From Tranzscheliella williamsii (Eukaryota > Basidiomycota > Ustilaginomycetes > Ustilaginales > Ustilaginaceae), in NCBI GenBank assembly GCA_023212725.1, contig JALBYF010000027.1:1-64000 (forward strand): DNA of 64,000 nucleotides, read 5' to 3'. Under the pieces are notes generated by a model. The model searched no databases, was not told where the DNA came from, and saw only the letters and a list, made by a program, of their open reading frames with translations. The first letter of the stretch is position 1, and each line of letters starts with the position of its first letter. The translations under genes and the position numbers were made by a program. Positions 7,355-17,736 of the stretch are shown piece after piece.

Positions 7355-8672
7355 TCATTTGAAGTTCCTCTGTCGTTTCTTGAAGCGGTCTAGCACGAGT
7401 TGGTCGGTCGCCATCTGCTTCTTTTCCCCCCTAGCCGAGCTTCCGAGGCCATCGCTGCGTGTCTTGTGGTGGGCGTTACGTCCAGCATCTACATCCGACA
7501 TAGTCTGGTGTTTAGGACGCAAGACTACGGGAACAGGGCCCTCCGCCACGATGTCAGACATACTTAGTCGTCAAACCCATGGGCAATTAGCGAACTCACA
7601 TCTCGCAGCGGCAAAAGCCTCGTCCGTCTGCATTCCAGCGACTGTATTTGATCCTTGCCTCTGTTCGTAAAAGTTGCGTTTCGCCTTCTCCGTCTCTTCA
7701 ATGTTTTTCATGCGTGAGCTGCGAAAGAGGAAGAATTAGTCCAAAGTTGGAGCCAGAATAAGTGAGGGGTGTGGTAGTAGACTCACTCCATACCTAAGTC
7801 GACTTCCGGGATTGAAGTGAGCATCGCTGCGCTTAGGGCAACATTACCCTCGCGTTCCTCTTGGCTAACCTCTGGTTTGACAGAACGTTGAAGCGCCTTG
7901 TACTTTTCAGCTACCTGGTATAACTCGTCTTCGGGATTGTTGACCGCAGCCCGTAAGTCAATCCCGCTTCCTAGCGTTACTTCCGTGCCTCCGCTTCTCC
8001 TGCGCATCTCCTCCTCGATAAAAGCCATCCTTGGAACGCAAAAGGTGTTCGACAGGTCGGTCAGTCAAACTAAGCGTGACGATCGGTGCTACGCGGGGAA
8101 GGCTTACATGTGCTTATCCACATCTATTGTCCCTGTCTCGCCCTGAAAGTTGTTCTTGCGCACCCGTCGGCGCGGCGCCGAAGCATCTCTGGAAGAAAGA
8201 ACGCCATGGGGAGCGATATTAGTTCACGATAAATGTATGCTATTACAAGGCGTCGCGGCATGAAGAGAACTTACTCGTCGTCACTCTGCTGATGACGATC
8301 GTGGTCCTCATTAGATAAGAGACCCCCATTTCTCATCTGTTCTTCAATCATATCTTGGTGCGTTTGCGAAACATGCTTTTCCTTCGGTTTGGCCTTACGT
8401 TTACGGTCGCCACGGTTCAGACGTTCCAGGTCGATCCCGGTTGGCTTCCTGTTGAGGGCGCGCAGCATTAACAAGTCTTCTACTGACGTGAGACCTTCCG
8501 GGCCTGTGTCTTTTGTGCTATCCTCGTTGATCAAATGCGATGGTCCATGATTGTCCTTCAGTGCAGAATCAGTCGATCTGGACAGCCGTGTGTGAGCCGA
8601 CGCTCGACCCCTTTTCTTGAACAACGGGGTGCTGGCCGCTGAAGCTGTACTGGGACCTGCTTCCGGTTCCAT
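7355..8672 (-). CDS. Tls1/C9orf78 (HCA59)-like protein, five exons
   Basis: Five exons can be joined: 8672-8275, 8188-8108, 8029-7787, 7718-7600 and 7524-7355, totalling 1011 nt (336 residues) in a consistent frame. All introns are GT-AG (donors GTAAGT, GTAAGC, GTGAGT, GTGAGT). Conserved blocks appear across junctions: NNFQGETGTIDVDKHMMAFI (exons 2-3), MLTSIPEVDLGMDSRMKNIE (exons 3-4) and a C-terminal ATDQLVLDRFKKRQR. These match the HCA59 family: human C9orf78, a spliceosome-associated factor, and fission yeast Tls1, which supports splicing of telomere-protein transcripts. The last acceptor was chosen because it keeps the frame and sits behind a pyrimidine tract. The N-terminus is basic (LFKKRGRA). 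Family assignment is strong; the exact function here is inferred. Confidence 0.82.
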
Positions 8673-9197
8673 GTCGTCCACACCAATCCAGACTTTGAAC
8701 TCAGATCTCAGAGTTCGTGTGGCTTTGAAGCGAGTGAATTGGAGATAGGTCTGCAGACCAGAGCAACAGGATCGGATGCGTTTTGCATAGCCTAAATGTG
8801 GTTGGTTCACTCGTGATCCACAGAAACAGCTCAAACTTTCACAGCTACGCACCTCCACAAAACTCGATCCCAAGAGTTTGGGGCGCTCAGAAAAGGGCAA
8901 AATGTTACAGCCACATCCAGTTTAACATCGTGAAAAGTCCTGTTTGCACCGCGAGCAGAGCCAAAGCCAGCCAGACAGACAGCCGACCGTTGGTACAAAC
9001 TTGATGATCCTATGTGTCTGGCTTAGCGTCTGGCTTACGGCGCACAAGAGGACCTTTTACGATTGTAACTCACATCACACGTACTACTTAGCTCTTGTAC
9101 CAGCGAGACAGTGGACGACGGTGATGGGAAGGTTGTGCTGTTCAGTGAAAGGTGACTACAGCCACGCTTTTTCAAGCAAGGCAACCGTATCATATGG
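8673..9197. other. Intergenic, no gene seen
   Basis: About 525 bp holding the 3' end of the glutaredoxin gene and the 5' region of the Tls1-like gene. No conserved coding or RNA gene was recognised. Confidence 0.5.
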
Positions 9198-10274
9198 CTA
9201 GAGAGCTCCAACATGTGAGAGTATGCTTTTGAGAGCGTGAGCCTTGTCAAGTTTGGCCAGGTCATCGTTGCCGCCCAGCAATCTATCACGCACAAGGATG
9301 GTGGGGAAGGTCTTGTAGCCGGTCAGGGCAGCAAGAAGAGCCTGCAGTTGTTCCGCATCAGGTCGCAAATCCACCTCGTAGACAGTGACTTTGGCACCCA
9401 AGGACTTGAGCAATCCTTTTGCTTTCTGCGAATAGGGGCAGTAACTCTTGCTGAACACAGTGAGGCCCTGATGTTTGCGCATCGCGTTCACCCAGTCTTG
9501 TCGTGATAACCTGTATAGCTGCAGCGCATCGTCTAGAAGATTTGTAGCCTTTCTTTGTCCTTCCTTACCCTCCTCGGTGTCTTTGGCAAGACCAACTTCT
9601 GACAGCAGCTTGGTGAATCGATTGTCGGGTCCCAAATCGAGCGCGGCGATTAACCCGCCTCTCAGCGGCGCACGGTCGAGATATACTCCTTCCCAGTTGG
9701 GCTCCACCCTATAGTCAGGATTTTTGAGGGCTTGGAGGAGAAGAAGCATGCTCTCAGATTTTGCCGTGAACTTGGTCATCTCCTGCAATTGAAGGATAGA
9801 GTCGGCTGCATGGGGCGACAAAGTGATCTTGCCGCTTGCAAGATCCTTGCTGATCTGCTCTTGAAGCTCGGTAATTCCATCCGTGCCTTCCATCTTTGGG
9901 TGGTCCGATAGTACATCATGGTCATGCCCCTGTCCGTGAACACTATCAAGGCCTAGGCGATTCAGGTCGCTCTCGGATAGCTGCCCTGCTAATGGAGTGG
10001 TTTCAGACATGATTTCCTTATTGGGTTGTCCGACAACAACGCTGTCGAAAGGGCTTAGCATGTTTTCCCGCCCAGTACGAAAGACAAAGGAAGTCGCCAC
10101 AACATCGTAGTAGACGAGCAGTAGGAAGACGACAGGCGTGGCCAGGAGAAAGACAATCAGCTTTTTCCGTCGCATAAGCGCGAGTGGCGGCAAACATGCC
10201 GATGTTGATGTCGGGTCGGATGATGTCCAACCTCCTGCTTCTATATCATGTGGATTCCTCACTGTGATCTTCAT
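9198..10274 (-). CDS. Membrane-anchored glutaredoxin (Grx6/Grx7-like)
   Basis: A 358-residue protein; the first in-frame ATG is at 10274 (upstream in-frame codons offer only TTG). A single transmembrane segment at about residues 39-60, preceded by basic residues (MRRKK), suggests a type II protein of the secretory pathway. The C-terminal about 90 residues are a glutaredoxin domain with active site CPYS, a conserved TFP turn (KTFPTILV) and a GGNDDL glutathione-binding motif. Yeast Grx6 and Grx7 have the same anchor-plus-domain design in the ER and Golgi, where they control thiol redox state. The linker of about 200 residues between anchor and domain is unusually long. Divergent from SDO1 with 318 bp between start codons. 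Confidence 0.82.
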   Translation of the reverse strand: MKITVRNPHDIEAGGWTSSDPTSTSACLPPLALMRRKKLIVFLLATPVVFLLLVYYDVVATSFVFRTGRENMLSPFDSVVVGQPNKEIMSETTPLAGQLSESDLNRLGLDSVHGQGHDHDVLSDHPKMEGTDGITELQEQISKDLASGKITLSPHAADSILQLQEMTKFTAKSESMLLLLQALKNPDYRVEPNWEGVYLDRAPLRGGLIAALDLGPDNRFTKLLSEVGLAKDTEEGKEGQRKATNLLDDALQLYRLSRQDWVNAMRKHQGLTVFSKSYCPYSQKAKGLLKSLGAKVTVYEVDLRPDAEQLQALLAALTGYKTFPTILVRDRLLGGNDDLAKLDKAHALKSILSHVGAL

Positions 10275-10592
10275 CGTGTGCCGAGTATAGCGAGGCACTA
10301 CTACTGGCAATCTTTGTAGTGGGGTGCTGGAAGGCAGCTATTGCCACTGGCGCTCGGCTCCTACACTTGCCGGTCTGTAGATAGATAAATGGAATGGGGA
10401 TTTAACACTTGGGTTTCGTGCCTTGTCGCTTGCAAACAACGACCTCCACTCAGACTCGAAAGCCAGCCTTACCTCGGGTTTCGGGGATGAGGTTGTGCGC
10501 CATTACCCGGCCCATGTGAATGGGAATTTTAAGGTACTTCCTTCAGCTCCAATACCAAGCTCTAAAGCAAACGACAGAAACAGAGCGCTACC
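10275..10592. promoter_or_regulatory. Shared intergenic region between glutaredoxin and SDO1 genes
   Basis: A 318-bp region between two divergent start codons must contain both promoters. No clear TATA box or repeated operator was seen. Confidence 0.5.
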
Positions 10593-11691
10593 ATGCCGTA
10601 AGTAGCGGCATCTTGAGATCGCCATCTTGCCCTGATTTGTTGTTCTCTATACTGACGCTTTGCCTGATGTACACTTTGTCCATTTGGCAGTATCAATCAA
10701 CGTAAGCAATCCCTACTCCCGAACAGCATAGCACGACCAGGAGCTGAACTCGGTTTTTGACTTCAATTGAACCTTCGCATACCTGTGCACAGCTGCAAAC
10801 CAGATCAAGCTCACCAACGTATCGGTCGTGCGTCTCCGCAAAGGCGGTAAGCGCTTCGAGATCGCCTGCTACAAGAACAAAGTTCGGGAATGGAGAACAG
10901 GGATGTAGGTTGCAGTCTACACTTTACGCTAGTACCCGATTGAGAAACGTCTTAACCACCTTCTATTGGCCCCTGTTGCATCAGCGAGACCGACTTGGAT
11001 GAGGTAGTGCAAATTGAGAATGTCTTCGTCAACGTCTCCAAAGGACAGGTTGCCCCGCATGACGATCTTCAGAAAGCCTTCGGCACTACAGATGTATTCA
11101 AAATAATACTAGAGATCATCAAGAAAGGCGAGCTGCAGGTAGGGGAGAAGGAGCGCAACCACGAGCTCTCAAATACCTGGAAGGATATCGCCACCCAGGT
11201 GGCTGAAAAGTGTGTCGATCCCGCGAGTCAACGACCTTATACTGTCGGTATGATCGAAAAGGCGATGCACGAGGTTCACTATTCTGTCAAGACCGGCAGA
11301 AGCGCAAAACAACAAGTGAGTCATTGTCGCTCTCGTTCTGTCCGTACATGACTTCTGATGCACAGCTTTGCCATATTCCTTCTAGGCTCTGGACGTTATT
11401 CGTTTGCTGCAGGAGAAAAAGACGATGCCAATCGAACGCGCAAAAATGCGTGTGCGTATAACAATGCCAAACAAGGATGGAAAGAAGATCAAAGACAAGA
11501 TCCTCGCTCTGACAGAACATGTCGAGGACGAAGATTGGTCCGATGAATGGGAGCTCATTGCCTCGATCGACCCAGGTGCACTCAAGAGTATCAACGAACT
11601 CATCGATGTTGAGATAAAGGCAAGAGGCAAAGTCGAGACTCTCAACTTCACCACCGTTCGCGAGGGTGATGGCGACGAAAGACTTGAATGA
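10593..11691 (+). CDS. SDO1: Ribosome maturation protein SDO1/SBDS, five coding exons
   Basis: Coding exons 10593-10597, 10691-10701, 10793-10904, 10985-11315 and 11386-11691 sum to 765 nt (254 residues). The spliced product starts [20 protein letters not shown], which follows the conserved N-terminus of SBDS proteins, and contains the characteristic FGTTD block and the FYSH, helical and C-terminal domains; yeast Sdo1 is 250 residues. SBDS works with the EFL1 GTPase to release Tif6/eIF6 from nascent 60S subunits in the cytoplasm. The first coding exon is 5 nt and the second only 11 nt. Introns are 93, 91, 80 and 70 bp, all GT-AG. RLP24, another 60S-biogenesis gene, lies 11 kb away but is not linked in any operon-like way. 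Confidence 0.95.
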
Positions 11692-12066
11692 GTTCCATAC
11701 GTGGGCTCACTTGAGCTCATTTTGAGCTCACTTGAACTCAAACATAAAGTACAACATCGCCTTTATACTTGTGTCGCTTCATGTAGGTTGCGAGTGTGAC
11801 GGTCTTTTTTTTCTTTATAGTGGAGCGAGTCTGAAACTATTGTTCTGCGCTCCAGCCAGTTGGCCTCGTGGTCTGTCGTTCTCGATTCATCTGGTGCCAG
11901 ATCTCGGGCTTCTTTGAATCGGTACGCGGCGTCTGAGCAGGCGAGCGGCCCGCGGTGCACAGTGCGGCCCTATCGATTTTTGTTGCAGGTTCCATATTCT
12001 CAATCGCTGCGCGATCAAAACATGAGCACTGTTTCTGGAGTCGATAGATCCTGCAAGTTGGGGTTT
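11692..12066. other. Convergent intergenic region with a small palindromic repeat
   Basis: Lies between the 3' ends of SDO1 and PMT4. Positions about 11708-11742 repeat the motif TTGAGCTCA/TTGAaCTCA three times, a self-complementary 8-mer core. No coding potential recognised. Confidence 0.5.
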
Positions 12067-14442
12067 TTATTTCGCAAAGTGTAGGGTCCATGAGGACAGA
12101 AGGCGTCTGGCGTGGACTTGTTCGGTAGTCAGCCCTGGTGTTCCGTAGGTTAGCGGACTGAGCCAGTAGAAGCAAACAAGTAGTAAGGTGAGCAGAAGCG
12201 CGATCACGGCACGAGCTGGCTTCGGCACCACATTGTCCATGCGTGGCTTCCAGAGATTTGGTTTAAGAAGCGGGCCCGGCGTCGAGAGCGGAAATTGTAT
12301 GGTCTCGCTCGCGACAAAGTTGAGGACCCCGCCCGCCACCATACATGCGCATACGTGTGCAGGCAGATAATGGTGGATGAACAGCTGTCGATTCATCAGA
12401 AAGAATGGCACGTAGTGGCACGCCCACGCGACGACGAAGAAACCAGTCGAGTTGTGTAGTCGGTTTCGCACCGCACTTGGTATAGGGTAGATACCCCTTC
12501 TTCTAGCCAACAGATCCGCACCGAGCACACCCATGAAGATGCTGATGGTCAACATGCTTCCCCACCAGCTAACGAGGTTACCGATCATGTAGATTTGATG
12601 CTGCCCCTTGTCCTGCGTCCAAAAGGAGATACCTTGGAGCAGGAAGGGCCAGTTTACAGGGCCAGTGGCGTAAGGATGGCTCTGTGTAAGACCTGCATTT
12701 TGTTGTAGCATCTGAAGCTGCAGCTCGAGCCATTTTTTGAAGAAATTCATCTTGGTGACTTGGCGAGGGGGAAGAGGCTCGAGTCTCTTCTCGTAATCAG
12801 GGCTCTTTGGGCTGGGCACCAGGTCGTCGACGTACCAAAGACAGGTTTTATCCATGGCATTTTTGTTACCATTGACTTCCTGCTGGCCGAAAGCCCAATC
12901 TGGCAGCGGATCTGGGTGCGTCCACATGCAGACACGCGTAGGGACATGGATTAGACGAAACCAAGACGCTTTGCTCTTCCAAACAGCGTGCTTTCCGTCT
13001 GGCTCGTCGAGCTGAAACTCGAAAAGTGTGTCGTCGTAGCGAGACGTGTCGTTAGCAGGGATAGTGGTGAATTCCTCGTTGGTAGCCATAAGTGTTGAGG
13101 CAACATCGTGCGTAAGGAGGAACGACGCTGTGTTGACGTGCAGCAGCCGGATGTGGTCTTTGTGTTTCACCGTGCGTGCTTCTACATCATCATCAGGGAT
13201 GGGCTTGGTTGGGATGATCTGCCAAATGTTATTGGTGTCATTGTGAGGATACGCGGTGACTTGCTGTCCCTGACTGGAGATACGACCGTCATCATACTTG
13301 AGCGGATACTTATTGATATGTGAATGGAGGTAAGCTTTGGTATTCTTATGCATAGCAGTGATCTTGTCATAGTATTGAATGTCCCTTGCGCTGCTTAGCA
13401 TAGGGTTCCCTTGCAATGTCTGCTGAAACTGCGAGCTCATGAAGGCGTCACCTGGGCCACTCTTGATGAGGATGGCAAAGTGTACCCAGAACCAGAAGAG
13501 ATAGACGGCGAATGGGACGAGAATCAGGCTGACGACTCGGGCAAAGAAATGGTATATTACATGCTCCATTTCGAGGCCCCGTCTGATATCGAGAAGTTTC
13601 CATAGATCCCAGAGAACTGCAGTACCGATTGTCATAAAGGTGAAGAGGCCTACCATCTTGCAGCTCATGGTCAAAGCAAGGTTGACGCCGGTGGCAGTAA
13701 GCCAAAACCACCAAGATATGGTGAATTCATTATATCGGAGCTTGTAAAATTTGATGTAGCAGTAGAGGCTGAGCATCATGAAGAGGATGAGTGGAGCATC
13801 GAGAAGGATTAGTCGATCTTGAGCAACATGTGCATTGTCGAAAAGAAGGAGAGCAGCACTAAAGGCGCCAATCACGGGAGCATAACCGCTTTGTCGCATG
13901 ATAGCGTAAAGAAGTGGCACCTGCAAACTGCCAATAACAGCGGGAACGGCTCTCATACCGACGTAAGGCACGTTGTTCTCCAAATATTTGTCGCCAATCT
14001 GGTCGAACTCAAAATGGCCGTCAAAGCCGGAAAGATAGCCTGCAAAAGCATTGATGAGCTTGGCCAGCGGCGGGTGAACGTCAAAATGGAACTCTCTACG
14101 TAGATAGTAGGCGGCAAACTTGCCAAAGTGAACCTCGTCGAACACGACCTGGTCGGGGTAGGAGATCTTGTAGAAACGTAGGGCAGCGGCGATTAGGAAA
14201 AGGCCCAGAGCTACCATGTAATCTGCAGGATGAGAGTGTACATCGGGCGGAACGGGAGCTACATCAAACCGGTACTTCGTAGCGTCACCGGTATAATCCT
14301 TGTTGTATGCATCCCTGTGCTGCGAAGAACTGTTGGCTGTGTGCTGAGTGGAAATTTGAAACACTTCGCCGTGTTTGGGATCTTCGGCATGATCTCCTGG
14401 GCGTCGCCGAGACCTGACGCTCTGAGCTCGAGACGCATCCAT
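12067..14442 (-). CDS. PMT4: Dolichyl-phosphate-mannose-protein mannosyltransferase, PMT4 type
   Basis: A 791-residue multi-pass ER membrane enzyme that transfers mannose from dolichol phosphate to Ser/Thr of secretory proteins. The N-terminal GT39 domain has the acidic first-loop signature VVFDEVHFGKFAAYYLRREF and the DVHPPLAKL block. The central lumenal part (about 350-540) contains MIR motifs, including LHSHINKYPLKY and SSQGQQVTAYPHND, and the C-terminal part has several membrane segments. Sequence around the MIR region resembles PMT4 rather than PMT1 or PMT2. Pmt4 is required for host penetration in Ustilago maydis. The chosen start is ATG 14442 (MDASRAQS); an in-frame ATG at 14613 would add 57 residues that look like untranslated DNA. 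Single exon; divergent from PRP4. Confidence 0.88.
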   Translation of the reverse strand: MDASRAQSVRSRRRPGDHAEDPKHGEVFQISTQHTANSSSQHRDAYNKDYTGDATKYRFDVAPVPPDVHSHPADYMVALGLFLIAAALRFYKISYPDQVVFDEVHFGKFAAYYLRREFHFDVHPPLAKLINAFAGYLSGFDGHFEFDQIGDKYLENNVPYVGMRAVPAVIGSLQVPLLYAIMRQSGYAPVIGAFSAALLLFDNAHVAQDRLILLDAPLILFMMLSLYCYIKFYKLRYNEFTISWWFWLTATGVNLALTMSCKMVGLFTFMTIGTAVLWDLWKLLDIRRGLEMEHVIYHFFARVVSLILVPFAVYLFWFWVHFAILIKSGPGDAFMSSQFQQTLQGNPMLSSARDIQYYDKITAMHKNTKAYLHSHINKYPLKYDDGRISSQGQQVTAYPHNDTNNIWQIIPTKPIPDDDVEARTVKHKDHIRLLHVNTASFLLTHDVASTLMATNEEFTTIPANDTSRYDDTLFEFQLDEPDGKHAVWKSKASWFRLIHVPTRVCMWTHPDPLPDWAFGQQEVNGNKNAMDKTCLWYVDDLVPSPKSPDYEKRLEPLPPRQVTKMNFFKKWLELQLQMLQQNAGLTQSHPYATGPVNWPFLLQGISFWTQDKGQHQIYMIGNLVSWWGSMLTISIFMGVLGADLLARRRGIYPIPSAVRNRLHNSTGFFVVAWACHYVPFFLMNRQLFIHHYLPAHVCACMVAGGVLNFVASETIQFPLSTPGPLLKPNLWKPRMDNVVPKPARAVIALLLTLLLVCFYWLSPLTYGTPGLTTEQVHARRLLSSWTLHFAK

Positions 14443-15176
14443 AACTATGCCAAGCGGATGCCGTATACAGTGGTATTGACGAAAGGACGTTCTGACAATG
14501 GTATGCGAGAAGAAGTCGTCAGGCGAAACAAGGGACCATGTATAATAATGCGCTAAAGTACTGCGTGCACGGCCGTGTCTTTGGCTCACTCGCTCGCCCT
14601 TTTCTAAAAGCATCTACTTCAGTAAACCACTTCGGTTTTTGTATTCATGAGGTTACATAAATATATAAGGGGAATGATACAGCGACGTGCATACTTGATA
14701 TAGGGACGCGCATCTTCCCGATTTGCCCCACACTGATTCTGTCTATCAACCTAACATTGCTTCATTTGTGCGCTACGGATCTAGTGAATCAAGCATGTGT
14801 GACTAAAGGCGCCACAGGAACCAAGCATAAAGGTTGATGAATATCCGAGAAGCAGGACGAGCAGAATATGCACAATGAGGAAGACGAGTGCTATGACAAG
14901 CTGGAACAAGGCGGGTAAGCGCTGCTAGCAGCATGTGGTCGATTGTGCATATTGTGCAAACCGGGAAGATGCGCGTCCCTGTATTAAAAAGCGCGCTCGC
15001 TGTATTGTTCCCCAAATATAACACAAGTGATCCGGAGCTTCGGTTTGAGGCAGTTTTCGGAAGCCGGATGTCTGCTTGCTGGAATTGGGCTGGGCTTGGG
15101 CAGCAGCGTGTACCACGTAACATTATATTTGTCTTCTGGTCCCCACTGCCTCTCATCGTACACCATTTGGCTCGCG
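14443..15176. promoter_or_regulatory. Divergent promoter region between PMT4 and PRP4
   Basis: A 734-bp region between two divergent start codons. It includes an AT-rich stretch around 14655-14670 (ataaatatataagg). No separate gene seen. Confidence 0.4.
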
Positions 15177-16724
15177 ATGGACGCCGGGGATGGTCCTGAG
15201 GATATGGAGGCCCCCGGCCTCTCCATAGAAGACCTGGTCTCGCGGCAGTCCAACGTACTGTCCGCCACAGATGCCGCCCTGTCCGCTCAGCTCGATTCAC
15301 GCAAGATGGCAAGGAGTCTAGCCATTCCGACCTCGGATCTTAAAGTTAGGGCACGCTTGAGAGAGCTCTGTGAACCTATAACATGCTTCGGAGAAAGAGA
15401 GATGGACCGGCGGGAGCGCCTTCGGAGCATCCTCGCAAGACTGTTACAAGAAGCCGGCGAGCTAGTCGATGGTAGTCGATCTCAGGAGGATGACATCTCG
15501 ACTGCGACGGGAAGCGGTAGCGATCAAGACGACCAAGAGCAAGAGTTCTTCACCGAAGGTGCTTCTACTCTTCTCGATTCTCGAAGGAAGATTGCAGCCT
15601 TCTCCCTCCAGCAAGCCAAAACTCGCATCACGCTGCAGCAGCAACAAGCCAGGGTGCCTCTCGCTGAGCTCGTTAGCTTGCGGAAACACGTATTCGAACC
15701 TATCAAGGCCTTCACCAACCTCGGCTCGCAAATCGGTGATGGCCGTCCCATCTCTGTCACGCGTTTCTCACCCGATGCAACGCTGCTGGCCACTGGAAGC
15801 TGGTCTGGAAGCGTAAAGCTGTGGGACGTGCCCAGTGCAACTCACAAGGCTTCCTTCAGAGGTCAGACTGACAAGGTGGGTGGTTTGGCCTGGCATCCTC
15901 GCGCTACTCTTGGGCAGAGTAGATCCTCGGTCAACCTCGTTACCGGAGCTGGAGATGCTTCTGTTTGTCTGTGGAGCCTTGATAGCGACCGCCCCATCGC
16001 CACTTTAAGCGGACACGACGCCAGAGTCGCGCGGACGGCGTTTCATCCAACAGGCGATTACGTAGCAAGTGCGTCTTTCGACGGAACTTGGAGGCTATGG
16101 GACGTCGAAACATGCCAAAGTCTTGTCACCCAGGAAGGTCATAGCAAAGAAGTGTATTCGGTCGAATTTCAGGATGATGGTGCTCTGATCGCCAGTGGAG
16201 GTCTAGATGCCATAGGTCGAGTATGGGACTTACGGACCGGACGGACTGCCATGATCCTTGATGGCCATGCGAAGGAGATTCTGTCGATAGACTTCGCTCC
16301 TAACGGCCATCAAATAGCTACTGCCAGCGGGGACGATACCGTCCGCATATGGGACATGAGGGCGCTCAAGACCCTTTACACGATACCCGCACACAACTCC
16401 TCGGTCTCGGACGTACGATTCTTCCGATCACTCCCGCGAAGAAAACGTGCAGCTGCACAATCTCTGTTTCTCTCGGGTGCACATCCACCGGTGGAGCCCG
16501 AAACAATCTCTGAAGCCTCTGAGGTGGCAGATACGAATGGTTTATATCTGGCCACAGCAGGCTACGACGGTAAAGTAAGGATCTGGAGTGCTGATGACTG
16601 GCAACTACTGCGCACGTTGAGTGGCGACGGTGGGCGTGTCATGAGCGTCGACATCAGTTCAGATGGTCAATTTTTGGTCAGCGGCGAATGGGGTCGCACT
16701 TTTAAGCTTTGGGGATCTCTGTAA
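15177..16724 (+). CDS. PRP4: U4/U6 snRNP-associated WD40 protein PRP4
   Basis: A 515-residue protein starting at ATG 15177 (MDAGDGPEDM). The N-terminal third contains the splicing-factor motif (SFM) domain, recognisable as IPTSDLKVRARLRELCEPIT followed by FGERE and RRERL. The rest is a WD40 propeller of about seven blades with repeated GH ... WD signatures (for example GHDARVAR, GHSKEVYS, GHAKEILS). This is the layout of Prp4/PRPF4, which with Prp3 holds U4/U6 in the tri-snRNP in the nucleus. Length is close to the family norm (yeast 465, human 522). Single exon. Confidence 0.93.
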   Translation: MDAGDGPEDMEAPGLSIEDLVSRQSNVLSATDAALSAQLDSRKMARSLAIPTSDLKVRARLRELCEPITCFGEREMDRRERLRSILARLLQEAGELVDGSRSQEDDISTATGSGSDQDDQEQEFFTEGASTLLDSRRKIAAFSLQQAKTRITLQQQQARVPLAELVSLRKHVFEPIKAFTNLGSQIGDGRPISVTRFSPDATLLATGSWSGSVKLWDVPSATHKASFRGQTDKVGGLAWHPRATLGQSRSSVNLVTGAGDASVCLWSLDSDRPIATLSGHDARVARTAFHPTGDYVASASFDGTWRLWDVETCQSLVTQEGHSKEVYSVEFQDDGALIASGGLDAIGRVWDLRTGRTAMILDGHAKEILSIDFAPNGHQIATASGDDTVRIWDMRALKTLYTIPAHNSSVSDVRFFRSLPRRKRAAAQSLFLSGAHPPVEPETISEASEVADTNGLYLATAGYDGKVRIWSADDWQLLRTLSGDGGRVMSVDISSDGQFLVSGEWGRTFKLWGSL

Positions 16725-17736
16725 GCCTATCTACATGATGGCTTCGCCGAAACAAGGGTCGGTTCTGCGGGCCTCGAATGGGCTTAGAGCACATGTCGCA
16801 CGTCATCGCAACAATCTTGCGGGATGAGGGGTAGCAATTTGTATTCGACCGAACAATCCTTGGTGGCGCGCGTTCCCTCCCCCGTTAGCCCTAATGCACG
16901 CATCCGGTGTCTGATTACGACGTGGCTTTGCATCGTACATCTCTGCATCTGATGGAAGCACCGACAGTCGGCGCTGTAATGTCCACCAGCCTCTAGCAGC
17001 TATTCGCTTTTCGATTCGCATCCGTTTGAATTGTTCAGCGGTGTCATTACTGCTCGAAACGCCCAGGAAGGAATGGTTCGAGCGCGTTTGGGAATTCCCC
17101 CTACATTAACGTACAGTACAAGATAGAACTCCTGATCGCTTGTAAGGGACCTGCCAGAAGAGGAATAAGATACGTATGAGATGGGAATGCACAGCACAGC
17201 GGCCTTGACAGGTTTGTAAAGGCTTCTCCACAACTTTCATTGAAGTCCACCCCTGATGCTTCACGCTACAAGCTTCTCATCAATCATTACTATCCCAGCT
17301 TTCTACATTTGAGATCATCAACTACCGCAGGTCTCATACTCCGCCACCAGGTGTCTTCTTTCAGTTAGAAGGCACCTCTGTCGCCGGACTTGGAGCATCA
17401 TGAGTCTTGAGCTGACGCTTGACAAGCGGCATACAAAACTGTGGAGATCTAGATACTTGCCCAATGGACTTTCACATTGCATGTCCAGCAAGTCTGATGG
17501 CCTAAGTAATCTGATGATAGCGAGATGCTACCGGGTCTGCTATGTATATATTATGTACACATCTTTAACCTTGAGGTAAGGCACCTTCTTATGACAAATG
17601 TGCAGCTCCTGGTGCGCAGTCTACAATAGAACGTGTAGGATGAACGCAGCCTTTGACCGTTCATTCGCTGCCTCGAGCCTCGGCTCTGGATTCAGACACT
17701 GGTTATCTTTGTAAAGGGTAGACACTCTCGCCAATC
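16725..17736. other. Convergent intergenic region, about 1 kb, no gene seen
   Basis: Lies between the 3' ends of PRP4 and the first zinc-cluster factor. Only short, unconserved open frames are present on both strands; no RNA gene or repeat was recognised. Confidence 0.5.
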
